Shown here in pieces: positions 58,672-64,000 of a stretch of DNA of 64,000 nucleotides. Position 1 is the stretch's first letter. Every line of letters starts with the position of its first letter. The notes under the pieces are model-generated. The model saw only the letters and a list, made by a program, of their open reading frames with translations. It searched no databases and was not told the DNA's origin. The stretch is from Coniferiporia sulphurascens (Eukaryota > Basidiomycota > Agaricomycetes > Hymenochaetales > Hymenochaetaceae), in NCBI GenBank assembly GCA_002794785.1, contig NBBA01000002.1, positions 2,852,001 through 2,916,000 on the forward strand. The letters run 5' to 3'. The position numbers and the translations under genes are program-made.

Positions 58672-58929
58672 AGTGATTTATACCCTTTTTATAGTTTTAT
58701 ATCTAACTAGTGTCTGGCATATCTCATCAGGTAGTTTTTATACAAAAGAGTCCTATATTTTCACTTCTGGACTGAGCATACTATCTCATCACTAGCATAT
58801 TGCAACAGTTTTTTTTTTCTTTGGCCCGGAGTGGCAGAATTAAAACATAAAAGTGTACTATATCTCCACATTTTGATAACAAATCCTTTCTGAAATGGAT
58901 TCCAGACAGAACTGAAGCTTACGGGTGTA

Positions 58930-61900
58930 GTCCAGAGTGTCAAACTTGGGCGTGTGTAATGACAATTTCGGTTCGGAGCATTTGAATAAAGAGCGTACAA
59001 CAAAATATGTATCCGGTCCTAGATGATAAAATGAATGGTGGGGGCTAAATGATTGGATGTGGAGTACGAGCAAGAAATGTTCAAGCCTATACATGGATAG
59101 AATACTAGACCACTTGCGGCCTGCTCGCGGAATACGCTAAAAAACTGACGAGGCACCGAAGCCTCGTCTCACTCCCCATAGTAGCCAGGCGGCGGCTCGT
59201 CGCTTTGACTGGCGCCACTGCTAGTGAGGAGTCCGGGGTCCCCAGCGGATCTGTGGAACGACTGAAGCCGATCAACTTCTGCCTGCAACGTGGCAATCTG
59301 GCTCAAAAGGACAACATCATTACGGTCCGCACTAGACGTCGACCCCAGCCGCGTCTCTCCATGTCCTGGAAGCCGGTCCAACAAAGCTGTGTGAACATCA
59401 TCCGTCTCGGCTAGCGATTGAGGATCTGCGTTTGATCCATTGGACTTCTCATTGTCGAAGCGCAACACTGTATCTGCTCTCCCCATTCCCAGAGAATATT
59501 CGTGCCAGCCTCGGTTTGCCCCGTTAAACGGCGATGGATCAACTCTTTGCGGCGATACTTCAAATTGTTCTCCAATCCGTAGATGGGGCTGACCAACGCT
59601 TGATCCGAGTGTCGAACGAAGGTTGGATAACGTCCCAGTGCGATGAGGAGGCAAAAACAAGGAAATGTTGCTTTCGCGGGTTTGCGCTGAGGCCTGCGCG
59701 ACAGTAGATGACAACGAATGCCTCGAAGGCGCGACGTATTGACTTGCCATCCAGGAGGCCTCACGCTCCTTGCGCCGGCGGCGACAACACAGGAACGCAA
59801 GGATGATCAGAATGACCGCAGCCATCCCCCAAGTAGTCCTCCAACGATTGCTCCGACGTTTCCTGTAGCTTTGTGAGACTCGGACGACGAAGACTGACTG
59901 CTAGTCGGCCCAGGGAAGTAACTTGTTTCTCCGCTTGATGGGTTTATGAACGATGCCAAGATTGTAGACAGAGTGGTTCCCGTCTGCGATTGGGTCTGTG
60001 AGGTAGATGGTGTAGCTCGGATGAGCGAAGGCTTGTCTGAAGAAGTTGACGTGCTTGAACCAGGTTCTGTGGACGATTGTTCCGATGTGGTTGTTGAAGA
60101 CGCTTTTATCGACGTGGCACTAGCGGACGAGGCCACAAGAGAAGTAACTATTGAGGTGATTGTACGTGCACTTGACGAGCTCGGAGGCGTTAGTGTAGTA
60201 GTTACTTCATCTTCCTCAGCTCTGCCAAAATCGTCAATGAATAAATGGGCGGAGAACTGACAGAAAAAACCGCATGAAAGGCCTTACGTATAGATAAGAT
60301 AATCAAAAAGAATGATAGACGTGCTGGGAGTGCCGATGTCCGATATTATAAGCGTATGCGGATTATTCTCAAGGCCCGTCTGGGTGAATCCCGGTACATT
60401 GAATTCGTAGTCGGTGCTCGATGTAGGGATGTGAACAAACGTTCCTGCCTCGTTTCCATCCAGAGTGAATGTCAGATTAGTGAGCGATTGCGCTCCTGGT
60501 ATATCATTTCCAAGAATGAAAAACGCATAGACGGCGGTGCCTACCCAACCAACCAGACAGCTGCGTAAGTCAACCCGAACGTGAAAGTGAAAGGGAAGAG
60601 GTGCATACCTGTGAAGCTGATCTCAACGGTTGGAAAGTCGTCTCCCGGTTCAGCGGTCGTATCGTGCCAAGTGTTGTCAAAAGCGAGTGAGGGGTCCGGT
60701 CGGGCACTGCAGTGCGTACAGTCTGCTCCTTGATTCCAAATTCCAGGTGGGGAATATGTAGGCATTGCGCCCGTCCTCTCGTCGCCATTTTGATCGTCAA
60801 CGGTGACATTCACCGTGGCAAGTGCCGACGAACCAATGGCCGAGGTAAGCAGTGTCAGGGTTCTGAAGAACAGCAGAATACGAGACTTTGAAAGCATGCT
60901 GTCCTGGTAGAGGCTCGATTACGGTTTAGTTAGCATGGGAGACTATGCAACATAAGGAGTGATACCCCCAGCTCGTCGACGTGGGAGTGTGTACTTGGAC
61001 TGCAAAGCTTCTGGGAGCTTTCAAATTAAACAGGAGAGCGATCTGATGCCATTTTTACCCGTAGCCAATGCGCATCACGGTCGGCTCGGTAAGAACCTGG
61101 TCATCGATCACGAACGTATGGCGCAGTGAAAACACTCCTGGTGCGAGGGCTTTGTCCAGAGGAGACCTGAAATATGATTAATTCCCTTTGCACACGAGCC
61201 ATGTTCTTTGTATGGAAAAGTCGGCGTCGCGCAGAGAAACCCTCCTAAGAGCACATCACTTTTTCACTTTATAGGGGATGTGTGAATGTATGCGATTAGT
61301 AAGTTAAAGATCTTATTACCCTTTTAGTATATCGATAGTAATTTAGGTCATAGATTGTACAACCGAGCGCATATAGGCGCCCGTGACATCCGCGCACAAG
61401 GTTCGGGCCGAGATGGAGATACTGTATATACCTGGTTCAATGATAAGTCGTCTCCTTTGTGACCCGGCTCCTTTCTATACAATCCATAGCCGCTATATAT
61501 CCTCTGTATCCTCGTTTCGGGACTCGTTCTAAAAAGATGTGCTCACAATTATTGGCCTGATGCACAATACTGAAACCTGCCTTCATAGCATTGGCATAAA
61601 TGTTATCATCATCGTCAGCGAACCGAGCTCTCTTGGGAGTCTTGGATGGTCATATGCCACGTTCCTCCGGATTCCCGGAATCTAGGGAGATTGTATCCGA
61701 GCGTTGACGAATTCGCGTGCAGGGGAATACTTTAAGGCGTTCGCAGTATAAAAAACAGAATATGACTAGCTGAGCAAACTTTGGCGCAATAAGTGGTGAT
61801 GCGCCACGGCAGACGATGATCCTCTTGGCGAAAGACTCGTCTATTCAATCGATACTGTAACCGATTGTAATTTACAAAGGTCGTGTTGGTGGCTGTGTCT

Positions 61901-62060
61901 TAGTGCTTCAGGAGTGAAACTCACATGCATATTATGGTATAACCAGTTACAATATATCACTAGCTACATCGATTTCTATAACACGTTGTGTAACTGACCA
62001 TGCCAGGGTAAAGAAAAAAAAATTAGTCACTAACATCTTCCAGAGACGACATACATGTAC
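58930..62060. repeat. segmental duplication, block B
   Basis: Second copy of block A, about 4.5 kb away in direct orientation. It has an extra ~200 bp near 61280-61500 in the upstream part. Confidence 0.7.
59169..60897 (-). pseudogene. receptor-like single-pass membrane protein, tandem copy 3 (frameshift in membrane segment)
   Basis: The ATG at 60897 gives MLSKSRILLFFRTLTLLTSA, INVTVDDQ-type start, DCTHCSARPDPSLAFDNTWH, then TAVYAFFILGNDIPG, and ILFDYLIYT. The Ser/Thr stalk follows (AEEDEVTTTLTPPSSSS). The frame is open to GNVGAIVGGLLGG, where one C present in copy 2 is missing (GGGGG-ATGG against GGGGGCATAG, about 59825). This shifts into WLRSF and a stop. The remaining membrane and tail sequence is intact in another frame (AAVILIILAFLCCRRRR), with the same coiled coil and PPGY. 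It ends at TGA where copy 2 has CGA (59169-59171), losing eight residues. It could yield a truncated ectodomain protein. Confidence 0.7.
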
Positions 62061-62368
62061 CTTAGTTTTGAGCACACTGAAACATTACTAACTTGAAGTT
62101 CGGGGTGACTGTAGATTAAGATATTCACCTATCCGCTCGAGAAACTCCTGATCGTTGGGGCTTGTGAACCAAGTACTGGTCTGTGATATCGCTTGAGATG
62201 CGACCTTTGCACGATATAGAGATTTGCTTTGAATATAAATAAGCACCATCGTTCGATGAACAGGTACACCATTGTATATTTTGATCAAATAATAACAGCT
62301 TTCGCAAAATCAGAACCTACTCAGACCCTAATTTATAACGGAGTATGTGCAAAGAAAGTAGAAGATAT
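60898..62368. other. intergenic, copy 3 upstream to peroxidase 3' end
   Basis: Left two-thirds is block B upstream DNA. From about 62060 it is probably the 3' UTR and downstream DNA of the peroxidase. A 66-codon minus-strand frame here (62088-62288) begins at TTG, so I do not call it. Confidence 0.5.
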
Positions 62369-63726
62369 TTAAGATGGGCAGTCAGCGAGATTGACATCAC
62401 CATCGGGGCACTCAGGGATCTCCGTGGCTTGACCGGCTAAATTGAAAAGAAGTCAGCCTCTGGGCAGATAATGGAGCTAGCTAGTTTGCATACGGTCGGT
62501 TGCGAGGACAGGGAATGCCGATGGGCAGACCTGCTGGACTTCACTGCTGTTCGTGCCTGCGGGGAAGCTGTTGCATAAAATCGTAAGAGGTTTGCAAAGT
62601 GTGAACTGGAAAAGGTGCGTAAGAGACGTACGTGGCATGCAGCTTGACAGCCGCCGGTGGCTCTGGGATAAGCTCAGAGCAGTCGATGAGAGCGGAGGTG
62701 TCTTGTCCGACGACGGAAAGCTTCTTCATGGCCGTCCTGAAATTCTCCATCATGAGCGCCTGGTTGTCAACCATACTTTGCCATTCACAAGCTGTGCGCT
62801 AGATAATCTTCTTTTAACGACGGAGCGGAGCAAAGTACGTCGGCAGCAGGACTTACATTGTCACGCGCTAGGGCAAAGTCGGACTGAAGGCGCATTTCCC
62901 CCTCAGCTGCAAGCGGCGAGTCGACCTCGCCACCGGCCGTGTTGGGTTCGGTACGGTTGAAGGGAACAGCAGTACCCGCAAGGAGAACCTCAAGGAAGAA
63001 CTGCGTGTCAAAGTTGAACGGCGTGCTGTCGAAAGGAACCGCCTGGTGGTCCGGCACTATCGTGTCTGAGCGCGCAACAGTGTGCGATGCGAGCAAGTGG
63101 ATAACCTCGTTGGAAGTGAAGCCGGCGTCTGCGAAGCGAGAGAGAATAGCGTCGACAGTGTCCGCTGGACCGGGAATGGCGCCGTCTTGAGCAGGTGCAG
63201 TCGCGTTTGGACGGCCGACAAGGAACTGCAAACGCGGGGCGCCGGGGCAGTTCGTCAAACCGAACGCCGCGGCGAATTGGATCAAATCACCAGCGGTGAC
63301 ATTGTGGCGCGTAAGAAATGGCGCGAGCGCGTCGACGCCGTCATCTGTACCCAAGTTCTCCGAAAAGTTGGTCTCGATGGAGCCAAAAAGCAGGATGGAG
63401 CCATCAGCACCTCCGCCAGCAAAGGCACCGGACAGAGAGAAGCTGACACCATCATGGAAAGTCAGACGAAGCGATTCGTGCACGTCCTCGCCACATTCCC
63501 CATCAAAGAGGTTTTCTTGCAGGTCATCGCGGAGCGAGAAGAACGCACAGCACTGGAATAGGATAGTCAACAATGCAAATAATCAGACATCGCAAAGGTG
63601 GTAGACTTTACTGACAGCCTCATTAGTGGCAGTGTTGACGCCATCCGGGCAGGTGACGCGCCTATAATTGGCGGCACTGGCAAGGGCAGCGAGGGCGATA
63701 GTTGCGAAAAAGTGTCTGGAAAACAT
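62369..63726 (-). CDS. manganese peroxidase (class II secreted fungal peroxidase)
   Basis: There are five exons, ATG at 63726 and TAA at 62369-62371, about 360 residues. The signal peptide is [18 protein letters not shown]. Precursor positions: Mn(II) ligands E59 and E63 in [15 protein letters not shown], distal R66 and H70, calcium loop GGGADGS, proximal H194 in [12 protein letters not shown]198 and D200 complete the Mn(II) site (mature MnP1 numbering E35, E39, R177, D179). At the position of the exposed catalytic Trp of lignin and versatile peroxidases there is His189, so those activities are not expected. [19 protein letters not shown] and [17 protein letters not shown] match the family. 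The tail [14 protein letters not shown] supplies the extra Cys pair seen in MnPs. It oxidises Mn(II) to Mn(III) outside the cell for lignin attack. A TATA box is at 63807-63812. Confidence 0.95.
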
Positions 63727-63806
63727 GATGGAGCACTGCGATGATCGTGCTAACCAAGGCAGAGAGGACTCGGCGAGTGAAGAGTAAGGGCCTCGTCTGC
63801 TATGCC

Positions 63807-63812
63807 TTTATA
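63807..63812 (-). promoter_or_regulatory. TATA box of the manganese peroxidase gene
   Basis: TATAAA on the minus strand (GTATAAAGG) is 81 bp upstream of the ATG. Only 274 bp of promoter is in the window, so metal-response elements cannot be assessed. Confidence 0.65.
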
Positions 63813-64000
63813 CCTTTCAGTTGACTATTGAATAACGACGGAAATGCAAGTCTCCAATATTGAAAAGTCATATACAGAGAACGAGGAAGAACCCCATCCG
63901 TTCACATTCCCAGCGGTGAGATCATAAACTTGGCGTGCTCAAGGCCTGTTGTCCACTCAGAGCAAGCAGGAGAGTCATCCAGCGCAGTACGAGCCAATTA

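Larger units (their letters stand above)
56422..59168. other. spacer between receptor-like copies 2 and 3
   Basis: To about 57440 this is duplicated upstream DNA of copy 2. From 57440 to 58930 it is absent from the other block. That part contains a possible short minus-strand coding remnant (57520-58460) and a hairpin-bearing AT-rich tract (58500-58830). From 58930 it is the 3' flank of copy 3. Confidence 0.5.

Noticed and set aside
62088..62288. Minus-strand 66-codon frame after the peroxidase
   Set aside because: It begins at TTG in a probable 3' UTR and has no splice connection to a gene.
1..64000. tRNA or rRNA genes, CRISPR arrays, retroelement reverse transcriptase
   Set aside because: I looked for B-box GGTTCGANTCC sequences, regular spaced repeats and RT motifs and found none I could support. 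A tRNA search program would settle the first.

Overview
The window is nuclear DNA of a filamentous basidiomycete. Genes are cut by many short introns of about 45-80 nt with GT-AG borders. Spacing is compact, and the gene set mixes conserved eukaryotic housekeeping genes with Agaricomycete accessory genes. A secreted class II peroxidase with a complete Mn(II) site (62.4-63.7 kb) points to a white-rot Agaricomycete. A Polyporales-type fungus is likely, but that is an inference from gene content only.

Layout. 0-11.6 kb (+): the 3' part of a Rho1 GEF gene (DH-PH-CNH, ROM1/ROM2 type), then a complete TOR kinase gene. 12.3-15.0 kb: a GT61/DUF563 glycosyltransferase (-) and dynactin p25 (+), divergent across 211 bp. 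15.9-18.8 kb (+): a 918-residue protein I do not recognise, preceded by a 16-bp tandem repeat. 19.6-31.2 kb: a zinc-finger protein (-), acetyl-CoA carboxylase ACC1 (-) and, divergently, xylulokinase (+). 32.6-37.6 kb: proteasome ATPase RPT4 (+) converging on a serine carboxypeptidase (-). 39.3-44.5 kb (-): SEC1 and a GPI-anchored chitin deacetylase. 44.5-47.1 kb: gene-poor, with a 205-bp terminal-inverted-repeat element. 47.1-51.2 kb: an unknown 302-residue protein (+), a carnitine acetyltransferase (-) that looks dual-targeted to mitochondria and peroxisomes, and a 60-residue single-pass membrane protein (-). 52.4-62.1 kb (-): three tandem copies of a fungal single-pass, receptor-like family. 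One copy is readable throughout. The other two are interrupted and lie in a roughly 3-kb segmental duplication. 62.4-63.7 kb (-): manganese peroxidase.

Functional threads. TOR and a Rho1 GEF sit side by side; in yeast TORC2 signals to Rho1 through Rom2. ACC1, xylulokinase and carnitine acetyltransferase all touch acetyl-CoA or carbon flux. SEC1, chitin deacetylase, the GT61 enzyme and the carboxypeptidase concern secretion and the cell surface. These links are inference; no operon-like organisation is implied.

Main points for a second look: two likely GC-AG introns (TOR, GT61), substitutions in the TOR rapamycin pocket, a paired start/PTS1 arrangement in the carnitine acetyltransferase, decay of the tandem receptor-like copies, the 205-bp inverted-repeat element, and the repeat-built orphan protein. 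I found no convincing wholly new multi-gene system. Exon borders were read by eye from splice signals and protein conservation.
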